Below, one piece after another: positions 24,730 to 36,600 of a DNA stretch of 64,000 nucleotides. The stretch lies in the NCBI GenBank assembly GCA_032622095.1, contig CP136064.1, positions 129,135,605 through 129,199,604 of the forward strand. Reading direction: 5' to 3'. The notes below the pieces were generated by a model, which searched no databases, had not been told where the DNA came from, and saw only the letters and a program-made list of their open reading frames with translations. This stretch comes from Siphonodentalium dalli. Lineage: Eukaryota > Mollusca > Scaphopoda > Gadilida > Siphonodentaliidae. Within the stretch, counting starts at the first letter, position 1. Each line of letters begins with the position of its first letter. The translations under genes were made by a program, and so were the position numbers.

Positions 24730-25657
24730 ATGCTCATTAAATTATCACTTGATTAACCACCGCAGTGCCGTTTTTTGTGACTGAGAGTGGAGAACGGGTG
24801 CTCTGAGCTTCTCCAAAACGCGACGCCGACGGTGTCCGTGGGATTTTACCCTTAGATAGGAAGTTTGAGCTCAATCCGCGCAGCCGTTTTAGATTCTATG
24901 AAGTACCCACATATATACGGAAGTCTCAAAATATATAGTACTAACAGGTTAGCCCACCACCGGCGGCGTTTGTCCGAAACATGACATTTTTTAAATTATT
25001 TTGTTTTTATATATATTTTTTAAAAATTTTAATTTTTTTTTATATTTTTTAATATTAATTCAATGTTTTTTAAATTTATGTTTATTTGAATTTTTTAATA
25101 TTTATTTTATTTTTATTCTAATTGAACTATTTATTTAATTTTTATTCTAATTGACCCGATGAAATCCCCCCTTCCTAGGAACGACAGACAACGCATTCTT
25201 TGTTTTTCAATGAGTTAATTCATGGTACCCGTCCTAAACTTCCCCGTAGTCCCCGAAAAGAGCGGACAGTCAATTAATCCCGTCGTGAAATCTCTCTGCA
25301 TAATATTTTGAGCGATAAGGTTGCGTTGAATTGTAAGCAAACGCTTCTTATATCAATTCTGCCTTTTTAATCGAGATAATTGCATTTCGTCCCGCATCCG
25401 TATTTCGGACGCATGGGGCTAGTCGTTTAGCCACGTCGATTGCAATAAAGAGCGTTCGTCTTTAACAACTCCGTATATGGTCAATATAAAGATCGTTGAT
25501 GCCTTAACCCCTGAAGTGGCGTTTGCGGTGATTTTGATGATTGGGAGTGGAGAATCTGTGCTCAGAGCTTGTCCAAAACGCGACGTGTGGGTTTTTACAC
25601 TTATATACGAAATTTTAGCTCAATCCGTCCAGGCGTTTTCGATTCCATGAAGTACCC

Positions 25658-25694
<37 letters not shown>

Positions 25695-26574
25695 TACACA
25701 CATATATATATATATACGTAGTTCTCAAAATATATAGTAGACTAGCAGGTTAGCCCGCCACTGGCGTGGTTGGTCAGAAACATGACATTTTTTTAATTAT
25801 TTTGTTTTTATTTATTTAAAAAAAAAATTATATTTAATCTGTTTTTAATTTTTTAATATTTAATGTTTTTTAAATTTAATTTATGTTTTTTTGAATTTTT
25901 TAATATTTATTTAAAAAATTTTAAATTAAACTTCAAATATTTTTAATTTTTTTTAATTTTAAATTGTTTTAATTAATTTTTTAATTGAATTTTTTGTTTT
26001 TCAATGAGTTAATTGTGCCTTTTTCTAGCGGAAAAATTGACCCGATGAAATCCCCCCTTCCTAGGAACGACAGATAACGCATTCTTTGTTTTTCAATGAG
26101 TTAAGGTACCCGTCCTTAAAAGAGTCGTTGTTGTTGGCATTATGTCATTGTTGTTGGCATTCACGGCATGTCGTTGTTGTTGGCATTCACGGCTATATTA
26201 AGTCGTTGTTGTTGGCATCCACGGCTATGTTAACTAATGGTACCCGTCCCTTGTTGTTGGCATTCATGGATATATTAACGACGCACGCGCCGAATCACAG
26301 ACGTGAGAATGATATTACACACATACGCTCTTTATCAACTACACTCCCGATAGGAACGCTCTTTAACTATCAACGCGATTAACCTCGAGGTGCCGATTGT
26401 GGTGATTTTTGTGACTGAGATTGGAGAACGGGTGCTCTGAGCTTCTCCAAAACGCCGCGACGACGATTCCCGTGGGTGTTTACCCTTAGATGGGAAGTTT
26501 GAACTCAATCGAGCCAGCCGTTTTCGATTCTATAAAGTACACATATATATACGGAAGTCTCAAAATATATAGTA

Positions 26575-28946
26575 CTAGCAGGTTAGCCCGCCACCGGCGG
26601 CTTGTCCGAAACATGACATTTTTTTAATATTTTTTTTTAATTTTTAGCTCCACGCGTTTCAATAAGAAAAATTTGTACCCGGTAGCTCCACCCGTTTCCG
26701 AGATCTGGTCTGCGCATGCGCGAAGCTGGCGTCGCACGGACTCGGCGACCCGATAAAATTTGTACCCGGCGCAAGATACATTCACATAGCAAATTTCAAG
26801 TCGATAGCTCCACCCGTTTCCGATATCTCGTCTGCGCATGCGCTGCACGGGCGTAGCACGGGCTCGCCAGTACGACAGCGACGACCACCTGGTCAAACTA
26901 CACTCACGTACCAAGTTTCGTCCCGATTGGTCGAGGTGTTGGTATCTGATGCAAAAGACGAAATTGTGAGTGTTGGTCAATAGTCCCCGCCGTGAACCTC
27001 ATCGTCGCAAAGAGCGGACAGTCAATTAACCCCATTGTGAACCTCAATCACCAACGCGACGTAAACATGTGTTGCGTTCTTAAAATAGGAAAGCATTTTC
27101 TCTCTGCATAATTCTGCAGATGCTAATAACGTTGCTCCCCGTAGGTAGCAATATCGTTGTTGTTGATATTTACGGCTTGGGGGCTATTTTCTTATTTAGC
27201 AAGTTTGAGCTCAATCGGTTCGAGTCTATAAAGGACACACTCATATATATGACACTTCCCGTGGGTAGCAAGTTTGAGCTCAATCGGCATTCCCTGGAAT
27301 TTCCCGTAGATTGGCAGATTCCAGTAGCTTTTTATAACGGTATATCTGGGGAGAAATCTGATGCTATATTCGTGATTATCTGGGATGATTTCGGTATATA
27401 ATTATATACTGTAAAAACAAAGTGCGCCATCCGTGCTCGCAGGGTTGGTCAGAAACAAATGTTTTTTAAATTTAATGTATGATGCAAATAGCGTTGAATG
27501 GCAAACAGACGCTCTTTATAGAGATGCGTCAAAAACAAACGCTCATTAAATAATCACTTGATTAACCCACGCCGTGCCTTTGCGGTGATTTGAGATTGGA
27601 GAACGGGTGCTCTGAGCTTTTCTAAACTGCGACCACGGTCGTGTCGGTGGGATTTGACACTTACATAGGAAGTTTGAGCTCAATCTGTACACGCGTTTTG
27701 GATTCTATGAAGTACACACATACACACATATATACGAAGTCTCAAAATATATAGTATAGACTAGCAGGTTAGCCCGCCACCGGCGGCTTGTCCGAAACAT
27801 GACATTTTTTAAATATTTTTTTTTAATTTTTAGCTCCACGCGTTTCAATAAGAAAAATTTGTACCCGGTAGCTCCACCCGTTTCCGAGATCTGGTCTGCG
27901 CATGCGCGAAGCTGGCGTCGCACGGACTCGGCGACCCGATAAAATTTGTACCCGGCGCAAGATACATTCACATAGCAAATTTCAAGTCGATAGCTCCACC
28001 CGTTTCCGATATCTCGTCTGCGCATGCGCTGCACGGGCGTCGCACGGGCTCGCCAATACGACAGCGACGACCACCTGGTCAAACTACACTCACGTACCAA
28101 GTTTCGTCCCGATTGGTCGAGGTGTTGGTATCTGATGCAAAAGACGAAATTGTGAGTGTTGGTCAATAGTCCCCGCCGTGAACCTCATCGTCGCAAAGAG
28201 TGGACAGTCAATTAACCCCATTGTGAACCTCAATCACCAACGCGACGTAAACATGTGTTGCGTTCTAAAAATAGGAAAGCATTTTCTCTCTGCATAATTC
28301 TGCAGATGCTAATAACGTTGCTCCCCGTAGGTAGCAATATCGTTGTTGTTGATATTTACGGCTTGGGGGCTATTTTCTTATTTAGCAAGTTTGAGCTCAA
28401 TCGGTTCGAGTCTATAAAGGACACACTCATATATATGACACTTCCCGTGGGTAGCAAGTTTGAGCTCAATCGGCATTCCCTGGAATTTTCCGTAGATTGG
28501 CAGATTCCAGTAGCTTTTTATAACGGTATATCTGGGGAGAAATCTGATGCTATATTCGTGATTATCTGGGATGATTTCGGTATATAACTATATACTGTAA
28601 AAACAAAGCGCGCCATCCGTGCTCGCAGGGTTGGTCAGAAACAAATGTTTTTTAAATTTAATGTATGATGCAAATAGCGTTGAATGGCAAACAGACGCTC
28701 TTTATAGAGATGCGTCAAAAACAAACGCTCATTAAATAATCACTTGATTAACCCACGCCGTGCCTTTGCGGTGATTTGAGATTGGAGAACGGGTGCTCTG
28801 AGCTTTTCTAAACTGCGACCACGGTCGTGTCGGTGTGATTTGACACTTACATAGGAAGTTTGAGCTCAATCTGTACACGCGTTTTGGATTCTATGAAGTA
28901 CACACATACACACATATATACGAAGTCTCAAAATATATAGTATAGA
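26575..28946 (+). repeat. Two almost identical 1,186-bp units
   Basis: 26575-27760 and 27761-28946 have equal length and differ at only scattered bases. Each carries one to two 122-bp monomers, a 'GTTGTTGATATTTACGGCTT' phrase and the standard unit end. Confidence 0.9.
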
Positions 28947-29254
28947 CTAGAAGGTGACCCGACTTCGTCCGGGCTATTCAAAAACCAAATTTAAAGTCGA
29001 TAGCTCCACCCGTTTCCGAGATCTGATCTGGTCGGCGACCCGATAAAATTCGTATCCGGGGCAAGATACATACACATACCAAATTTCAAGTCGATAGCTC
29101 CACCCGTTTCCGAGATATATAGCACAGTGTCATTTGCGATACCTCGGTCGGTGATGAGTTAACGCGACATCGGCCGGTTAAGAGTTAACGCGATCACGTC
29201 ACGATATGTTGATGGCGTAATATGCAAATGAATATGCTTATGAGACTCCCCATA

Positions 29255-30160
29255 CGAAAGTACCCCCACATACCAAGTTTCATCGAAATCCCGTGATATT
29301 CGGGCGTTTGACCTTGAAATAACCCGATTTCAAGGTCAAGGTCACGTCGCACGGGGAAATTAATAGGCCTATGTCACTCCCCGGCCGAACGCTCCCCCAC
29401 ATACCAAGTTTCATCGAAATCCCGTGATATTCGGGCGTTTGACCTTGAAATGACCCGATTTCAAGGTCAAGGTAAGGTGACCCGACTTCGTCCGGGCGAT
29501 GACCTTGAATTGTCCATTTTGAAGGTCAAGGTCAAGTGGGGTCACGATTTGACCAGTCCAAAAACACTGCCCGGACAAAAGTACCCGACAAACGTGCCCG
29601 TCGAAATCCACCCGGTTTTACCAGATTTGACCTTGAATTGATCATTTTGAAGGTCAAGGTCTGGTCGGGGTCACGATTGGACCCGTCCAAAACAATCGGT
29701 GAACAAAAGTAACCCCACGTATCAAATTTCGTCGAAATCCCATCAAAATTGGCGATTTGACCTTGAAGTTACTTGATTTCAAGGTCAAGGTCACGTCGCA
29801 CGGGCAAATGAATATGCTTATGAGACTCGCCATAAGAAAGTACCCCCACATACCAAGTTTCATCGAAATCCCGTGATATTCGGGCGTTTGACCTTGAAAT
29901 GACCCGATTTGAAGGTCAAGGTCACGTCGCACGGGCAAATCAATAGGCATATGTTAACCCCCGGCCGAAAATACCCCCACGTTCCAAGTTTCATCGAAAT
30001 CGGGTCGGTCGTTTTCGAGTTCATCGATTACACACACACACACAGACAGATACACACACAGATCTTTCAAAATATATAATAGACTAGAATGTGACCCGAC
30101 TTCGTCCGGGCTTTGACCTTGAATTGACCATTTTGAAGGTCAAGGTCAGGTGGGGTCAAA
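29255..30160 (+). promoter_or_regulatory. Cluster of TCAAGGTCA-type sites inside array units
   Basis: TGACCTTGA followed by TCAAGGTCA or AAGGTCAAGGTCA recurs about every 130 bp (near 29312, 29440, 29500, 29626, 29757, 29888 and 30113), with 'CCAAGTTTCATCGAAATCCC' between. TCAAGGTCA is the established extended half-site for ERR and NR5A/FTZ-F1 nuclear receptors. That these copies bind anything is inference; they may simply be part of the repeat. Confidence 0.4.
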
Positions 30161-30400
30161 CACCAACACCCCAAAATGGTGGAAATCGGCCCAGCGGATA
30201 CCGGGAAATCTGCCCAGCGGATACCGAGATACCCTATGCATCAAATTTCGGCAGTAAAAATCCGCCAGTTTAACCCGATTTGATTTCCACTCAAGTATAT
30301 AAACGCGCCTCATATACACACGCTCATTAATTATCAAGTTTCAACGTAAAGATAAATTACCATCGGTGCCCGAGATATCGAATATGAGCCCGACGTTGAT

Positions 30401-31818
30401 AGCCCGACGTTGTCCGGGCTATTCAAAAACAAAATTTCAAGTCGATAGCTCCATCCGTTTCCGAGATCTGGTCTGCGCATACGCGAAGCTTGCGTCGCAC
30501 GGGCTCGGAGACCCGATAAAATTCGTATCCGGGGCAAGATACATTCACGTACCAAATTTCAAGTCGATAGCTCCACCCGTTTCCGAGATCTCGTCTGTGA
30601 ATGCGCGAAGATGGCGTCGCACGGGCTCGGCGACCCGATAAAATTCGTATCGGGGGTAAGATACATTCACATACCAAATTTCAAGTCGATAGCTCCACCC
30701 GTTTCCGAGATCTCGTCTGCGCATGCGCGAAGCTGGCGTCGCGCGGGCTCGGCGACCCGATAAAATTCGTATCCGGGGCAAGATACATTCACATACCAAA
30801 TTTCAAGTCGATAGCTCCACCCGTGTCCGAGAACTCGTCTGCGCATGCACGAAGCTGGCGTCACACGGGCTCGGCGACCCGATAAAATTCGTATCCGGGG
30901 CAAGATACATTCACATAGCAAATTTCAAGTCGATAGCTCCACCCGTATCCGAGATCTCGTCTGCGCATGCGCGAAGCGGGCGCCGCACGGGCTCGCCAAT
31001 ACGACACGTCGACCGCCTGGTCAAACTCCACACACGTACCAAGTTTCGTCCCGATCGGTCGAGAATCGTAGATTTGTATAAATGACAGACAGACAAACAG
31101 AGGTCTTCAAAATATATATGAGACTCGCCGATGAGCCCGACGTTGTCCGGGCTATTAAAAAAACCAAATTTCATGTCGATAGCTCTACCCAGCCCGACGT
31201 TGTCCGGGCTATTCAAAAACCAAATTTCAAGTCGATAGCTCTACCCGTTTCCGAGATCTGGTCTGCGCATGCGCGAAGCTGGCGTCGCACGGACTCGGCG
31301 ACCCGATAACATTCGTGTCCGGGGCAAGATACATTCACATACCAAATTTCAAGTCGATAGCTCCACCCGTTTCCGAGATCTCGTCTGCGCGTGCGCGGAG
31401 CTGCCGTCGCACGGGCTCGGCGACACGATAAAATTCGTATCCGGGGCAAGATACATTCACACACCAAATTTCAAGTCGATAGCTCCACCCGTTTCCTATA
31501 TCTGGTCTGCGCATGCGCGAAGCTGGCGTCGCACGGGCTCGGCGACCCGATAAAATTCTTATCCGGGGCAAGATACATTCACATCGCAAATTTCAAGTCG
31601 ATAGCTCCACCCGTTTCAGAGATCTCGTCTGCGCATGCGCGTAGCTGGCGCCGCACGTGCTCCTCAATACGACAACGACGACCGCCTGGTCAAATTACAC
31701 ACACGTACCAAGTTTCGTCCCGATCGGTCGAGAATCGTAGATTTGTATTAATGACATACACACAGACAAACATACAGACAAACAGAGGTCTTCAAAATAT
31801 ATATGAGACTAGCCGATG
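30401..31818 (+). repeat. 122-bp monomer arrays, first copy of a 1,418-bp duplication
   Basis: Monomers begin at 30432, 30554, 30676, 30798 and 30920, each exactly 122 bp apart. A terminal domain with a CAGA-type tail follows. A second run begins at 31222, 31344, 31466 and 31588. The block starts AGCCCGACGTTGTCCGGGCT, a stem-loop, and the same stem-loop recurs inside it near 31135 and 31191. Confidence 0.9.
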
Positions 31819-33520
31819 AGCCCGACGTTGTCCGGGCTATTCAAAAACAAAATTTCAAGTCGATAGCTCCATCCGTTTCCGAGATCTGGTCTGCGCATAC
31901 GCGAAGCTTGCGTCGCACGGGCTCGGAGACCCGATAAAATTCGTATCCGGGGCAAGATACATTCACGTACCAAATTTCAAGTCGATAGCTCCACCCGTTT
32001 CCGAGATCTCGTCTGTGAATGCGCGAAGATGGCGTCGCACGGGCTCGGCGACCCGATAAAATTCGTATCGGGGGTAAGATACATTCACATACCAAATTTC
32101 AAGTCGATAGCTCCACCCGTTTCCGAGATCTCGTCTGCGCATGCGCGAAGCTGGCGTCGCGCGGGCTCGGCGACCCGATAAAATTCGTATCCGGGGCAAG
32201 ATACATTCACATACCAAATTTCAAGTCGATAGCTCCACCCGTGTCCGAAAACTCGTCTGCGCATGCACGAAGCTGGCGTCACACGGGCTCGGCGACCCGA
32301 TAAAATTCGTATCCGGGGCAAGATACATTCACATAGCAAATTTCAAGTCGATAGCTCCACCCGTTTCCGAGATCTCGTCTGCGCATGCGCGAAGCGGGCG
32401 CCGCACGGGCTCGCCAATACGACACGTCGACCGCCTGGTCAAACTCCACACACGTACCAAGTTTCGTCCCGATCGGTCGAGAATCGTAGATTTGTATAAA
32501 TGACAGACAGACAAACAGAGGTCTTCAAAATATATATGAGACTCGCCGATGAGCCCGACGTTGTCCGGGCTATTAAAAAAACCAAATTTCAAGTCGATAG
32601 CTCTACCCAGCCCGACGTTGTCCGGGCTATTCAAAAACCAAATTTCAAGTCGATAGCTCTACCCGTTTCCGAGATCTGGTCTGCGCATGCGCGAAGCTGG
32701 CGTCGCACGGACTCGGCGACCCGATAACATTCGTGTCCGGGGCAAGATACATTCACATACCAAATTTCAAGTCGATAGCTCCACCCGTTTCCGAGATCTC
32801 GTCTGCGCGTGCGCGGAGCTGGCGTCGCACGGGCTCGGCGACACGATAAAATTCGTATCCGTGGCAAGATACATTCACATACCAAATTTAAAGTCGATAG
32901 CTCCACCCGTTTCCGAGATCTCGTCTGCGCATGCGCGAAGCTGGCGTCGCACGGGCTCGGCGACCCGATAAAATTCGTATCCGGGGCAAGATACATTCAC
33001 ATAGCAAATTTCTACACAGCCCGACGTTGTCCGGGCTATTCAAAAAACAAATTTCAAGTCGATGGCTCTACCTGTTTCCGAGATCTGGTCTGCGCATGCG
33101 CGAAGCTGGCGTCGCACGGGCTCGGCGACCCGATACAATTCGTATCCGGGGCAAGATACATTCACATACCAAATTTCAAGTCGATAGCTCCACCCGTTTC
33201 CGAGATCTCGTCTGCGCATGCGCGAAGCTGGCGTCGCACGGGCTCGGCGACCCGATAAAATTCGTATCCGGGGCAAGATACATTCACATACCAAATTTCA
33301 AGTCGATAGCTCCACCCGTTTCCGAGATCTCGTCTGCGCATGCGCGAAGCTGGCGTCGCACGGGCTCGGCGACCCGATAAAATTCGTATTCGGGGCAAGA
33401 TACATTCACATACCAAATTTCAAGTCGATAGCTCCACCCGTTTCCGAGATCTCGTCTGCGCTTGCGCTGCACGGGCGTCGCACGGGCTCGCCAATACGAA
33501 AACGACCACCGCCTGGTCAA
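31819..33520 (+). repeat. 122-bp monomer arrays, second copy plus extension
   Basis: This repeats 30401-31600 at an offset of 1,418 bp with few changes, then diverges near 33006. There a further AGCCCGACGTTGTCCGGGCT start leads into four more monomers (near 33049, 33171, 33293 and 33415). It ends with 'CCAAGTTTCGTCCCGATCGG' and (CAGA)n at about 33592-33612. Because 122 is not a multiple of three, every frame is visited; the 84-residue frames seen on both strands are artefacts. Confidence 0.9.
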
Positions 33521-33707
33521 ACTACACACACTTACCAAGTTTCGTCCCGATCGGTCGAGAATCGTAGATTTGTATTAATGACAGACAAACAGACAAACAG
33601 ACAGACAGACAGACAGAGGTCTTCAAAATATATATGAGATGACATGCAGTCACAGCACTATACCAGACTTGGATACGTTCGGTCTTGTGAGAGATCATCT
33701 GATGACA

Positions 33708-34168
33708 TGCAAATAATTCACCGATTGGCTTGATGCACTGATGCACTGGAGACCCTGCTCTACCCGATTGCAACAATGAAAATTTTTTCTTAGCTGTACA
33801 ATCATTCATCCGTGAGACAAAACTAGATTCTATTGACTAAGTCTAGCAAATACAAATACATATACAAGCCAGCAAATGACTCAAACAAAGACGACTTTCA
33901 GGTAATTCATATATAAACACAAGACTGACCCGGGGAGGGAAACTACCTGTGATATGTACATGTATATAAGTTCAACTTGCCTTTGGTAGTCATGTTGCAA
34001 TGCCATTATTCTTGATTTATTTTTCGGGGTAATAGCAAATGGGAGAGGGGGTACTCATAAGTGAGTCAGCACTTGTCCTCCAATCCCATTGTCTATTAAA
34101 ATGTATGTGTCATATCCTGTATGTGTTATTGAAATTAGACAAATAAATATGTTTAAACTAAAAAAAAA
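33708..34168 (+). mobile_element. 5'-truncated LINE insertion with poly(A) and 9-bp TSD
   Basis: The insertion ends ACAAATAAATATGTTTAAACT followed by A8-9, with AATAAA. CTGATGACA lies at both edges (33699-33707 and 34169-34177). Without it, the flanking minus-strand LINE frame reads on only one or two codons to a stop. The tail is shared with 2690-2798. Confidence 0.75.
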
Positions 34169-34178
34169 CTGATGACAG

Positions 34179-34727
34179 ATATCCCTATCTCACAAAATAA
34201 GTGTTTACGCATCTTATCATATGTGTTGCAGCGCATAAGGAAGTGTTCTTCATTCTCAACCTCCATGTTACATTTCCTACAAATTCTTTCATCAAGTGAC
34301 ACTTTTGGCTGTTTATGGCGACCCTTTTCAATTTCCAAGTTATGATTACTAATTCTTAGTTTACAAAACTTAATTTTTGTGTCGATATTCTGGACAATAT
34401 TAAGATAAGTTCTTGTGTATAATGTTGTTTGACTACACGGTACGTCCTTAACGTATTGGCGCCCGAAAATTTGTCATCGTTGAAAATATCAGTTTTATAA
34501 TTCTCTATGTGGCTTTCTTTTAATTTGATTTTAATGTCATTTATCTGTTTGTGAATTGAGGTATTGGGAACAATTTCATTTAATTTTGGAATGCCGAGTC
34601 TCACTGATTCATGTTCAGGGATGACAAATTCATCACTGGACATAGCTGCAGTATAGATGAGTGAATGTGGATCTGATTCAGAAATTCGCTTTGTGTATTT
34701 GATAGCTCTGTGGAGAGCATCGATCAC
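34179..34727 (-). pseudogene. LINE ORF2, C-terminal domain
   Basis: The first part contains LRTYRVVKQHYTQE. After a frameshift near 34390 the protein continues LRISNHNLEIEKGRHKQ and ends in the cluster CRKCNMEVENEEHFLMRC, the zinc-knuckle-like tail of APE-type LINEs. The frame would end just past the 9-bp duplication of the neighbouring insertion. Confidence 0.8.
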
Positions 34728-34796
34728 TATCGGGTATCTCCCGAGCTCGACCCTAACTGCATGGTTTGACGCCTGTTTGCTAACTCCGAGTACAGA

Positions 34797-36083
34797 CTAA
34801 CAAAACTTTATGTGAGTAATTTCACACGGTATTGTGTTTAATCTGTTCAAATTTATATCTGAAGCCCATATCTCACATCCGTAAAGAATAATTGGCTTGA
34901 TGAGTTTGTCAAAGAGTTTAACCCACAAATCAACAGAGAACAGAGAATGTTCTCGAAGAGACTTTCTCAACGAGAATATTGCCTTCATACATTTAAGTTG
35001 CATTTCAGCCTGTGGCTTCTTAAATGATCCATTGGCACAAAATTTTATACCTAAGTAGTTATACTCTTTTACGACATCTACTATAGCCCCATTTATGTGA
35101 AAAGTTGGCACATTTCGGGTGTATCCTTTTCGGAATACAATACATTTTGTTTTCTCAGTATTGACACTTAGACAATTAACGCGCGTAAATGCGTCTAGTT
35201 TATTTAGATATTTTTGGAGACCATCCTTTGTGTCAGAGAACAAAACCAAATCGTCCGCAAAAAGTAGATGACTTATCAGTTGATCTCCTAATCGGAGAGG
35301 AGAACATGAGGGATCAAAGTCATACCTTATATCATCAATGAATATTTTGAATAGTGTGGGTGATATTATATATCCTTGACGGACTCCAATCGTCGAAACG
35401 TTCGCAGGGCCGTATCCTGCGTTTGTGTCTACCATATATGAACTTTTCAAATACATCAATTTCAACATTTTAAAGTTATTCCCACTTATACCTATGTGCT
35501 TCAGTTTTTCAAATAATATTGGTCTATTAACAGAATCAAATGCTTTTCGAAAATCTATGAATACAGTATACAAAGGCTTTCCATCACTTTTATATCGGTT
35601 TATTATGGTTTTGAGTATAAATGCACTATCAGTTGTACTTTTGTGCTTCATGAATCAGAACTGATTTTCACTTATAATATTATTGTTTTCAAGATAATTT
35701 GAAAGCCTTGTGTTTATCACCTTATTGAACAGCTTTGCTAATTAATTGCTCAATGCAATAGCTCTGTAGTTGTTAGGATATTTTCTATCCCACTTTTTGT
35801 GTATTGGTTTCAACAAAGATTCGCTCCAACCAGTTGGGTAATGAGAGGATTCATATACTATGTTAAAAAGTCGCGTTATATCGTCAATAATTATCGGCAC
35901 TACCGCTTTAAGAAGTTCGTTTCGAATCTTATCTGGTCCTGGAGACTTCTCATTTTTCATCTCGCCGAGTGCTTCGTGAACCTCATGCTTTGTTATTTCA
36001 TCATTGTTAATTTCATGCTTGATATCAAGGCATTTACTATTTGGTAAATGTATGACATGTGATTCCCATCCACGTCTTTGCAA
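34797..36083 (-). pseudogene. LINE ORF2, reverse transcriptase domain
   Basis: The N-terminal fingers read NEKSPGPDKIRNELLK and LLKPIHKKWDRKYPNNYRAI (36083-35742). After a stop near 35740 and another near 35660, the palm is intact. VFIDFRKAFDSVNR is motif A, GVRQGYIISPTLFKIFIDDI is motif B, LLFADDLVLFSD is motif C with the FADD aspartates near 35250-35261, NTEKTK is motif D and YLGIKF is motif E. Catalytic residues are all present, and inactivation comes from the stops and the flanking insertions. It primes cDNA synthesis from nicked target DNA in the living family. Confidence 0.92.
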
Positions 36084-36600
36084 TACAAGTCATTGAAAAA
36101 TGATACTGCAGAGTCAGGATCTAATTCATCCGTATTTTGTTTCTTGCTTTTCCTAACCTTTTGTAACATATTCCAGTATTCGCTAGGATCAGAAGTCTCT
36201 ATCGCATTGAGCTTATCTTCCATACTTTTGTTAAATAACCTCAGTTTATATTTTAATTCCCGCTTGTAAATTTTCTTTGCTGTATGAAATTTATTTATGA
36301 GCGATTTATCAAATGGATATGTTTTAATATTTTTTGAAATATCCAGCATATTAAATTTTAGATGGCGACACCTTTCATCAAACCACGGGCGTTTCTTTTT
36401 TGCTTGTAATCCCAAATTTCTTACCTTGGTGGATGCTTGCTCATTTTCTTGCTTAATTGTTGTAATTTCATCCACTGCTTGTTCAGAATGTGATTGTTCG
36501 GTATTATGATATTGGGTTCGAAATTTTGACACTTTATTTTGAATTTCAGAAGTTTCTAAGACCTCAACAGCTTTACGTGCACTACTCAGTGTTCACTTGA
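35993..36600 (-). pseudogene. LINE ORF2, linker between APE and RT
   Basis: A lysine-rich segment contains KKKRPWFDERCRHLKF, KKIYKRELKYK and TSDPSEYWNMLQKV, the conserved 'W(F/W)D..C' and 'P..YW..L' blocks found between endonuclease and polymerase in this group. It runs in a different frame from the RT fingers, so a frameshift separates them near 36000-36080. Confidence 0.75.

Larger units (their letters stand above)
12676..33637 (+). repeat. 21-kb head-to-tail array of CTAG/stem-loop elements
   Basis: About twenty units start with CTAG plus a short stem-loop at 12676, 13271, 13939, 15137, 15895, 17325, 18169, 19224, 20318, 21416, 22408, 23545, 24941, 25742, 26575, 27761, 28947, 30084, about 31115, 31809 and about 32535. 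Each unit ends with 'CGATTCTATGAAGTAC', a CA/TA or CAGA microsatellite and 'CTCAAAATATATAGTAGA', joined directly to the next start. The typical body contains 'GAAACATGACATTTTTT', AT-rich filler, 'TTTTTCAATGAGTTAATT', 'GTTCCTAGGAACGACAGAC', 'AACGCTCTTT', and 'TAGGAAGTTTGAGCTCAATC'. All units have the same orientation. No protein is encoded. The layout resembles Helentron-related non-autonomous elements with internal tandem repeats and microsatellites (pearl/DINE type); that family call is inference. Confidence 0.75.

Noticed and set aside
30401-33520. CRISPR-like regular repeats
   Set aside because: The monomers are contiguous with no unique spacers and the setting is eukaryotic.
30423-33538. 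Series of 84-residue and longer open frames on both strands (minus-strand family with ILSGRRARATPASRMRRRD)
   Set aside because: They follow the 122-bp monomer, which is not a multiple of three, so the frames rotate and are equally open on both strands. There is no start context, splice signal or codon bias.
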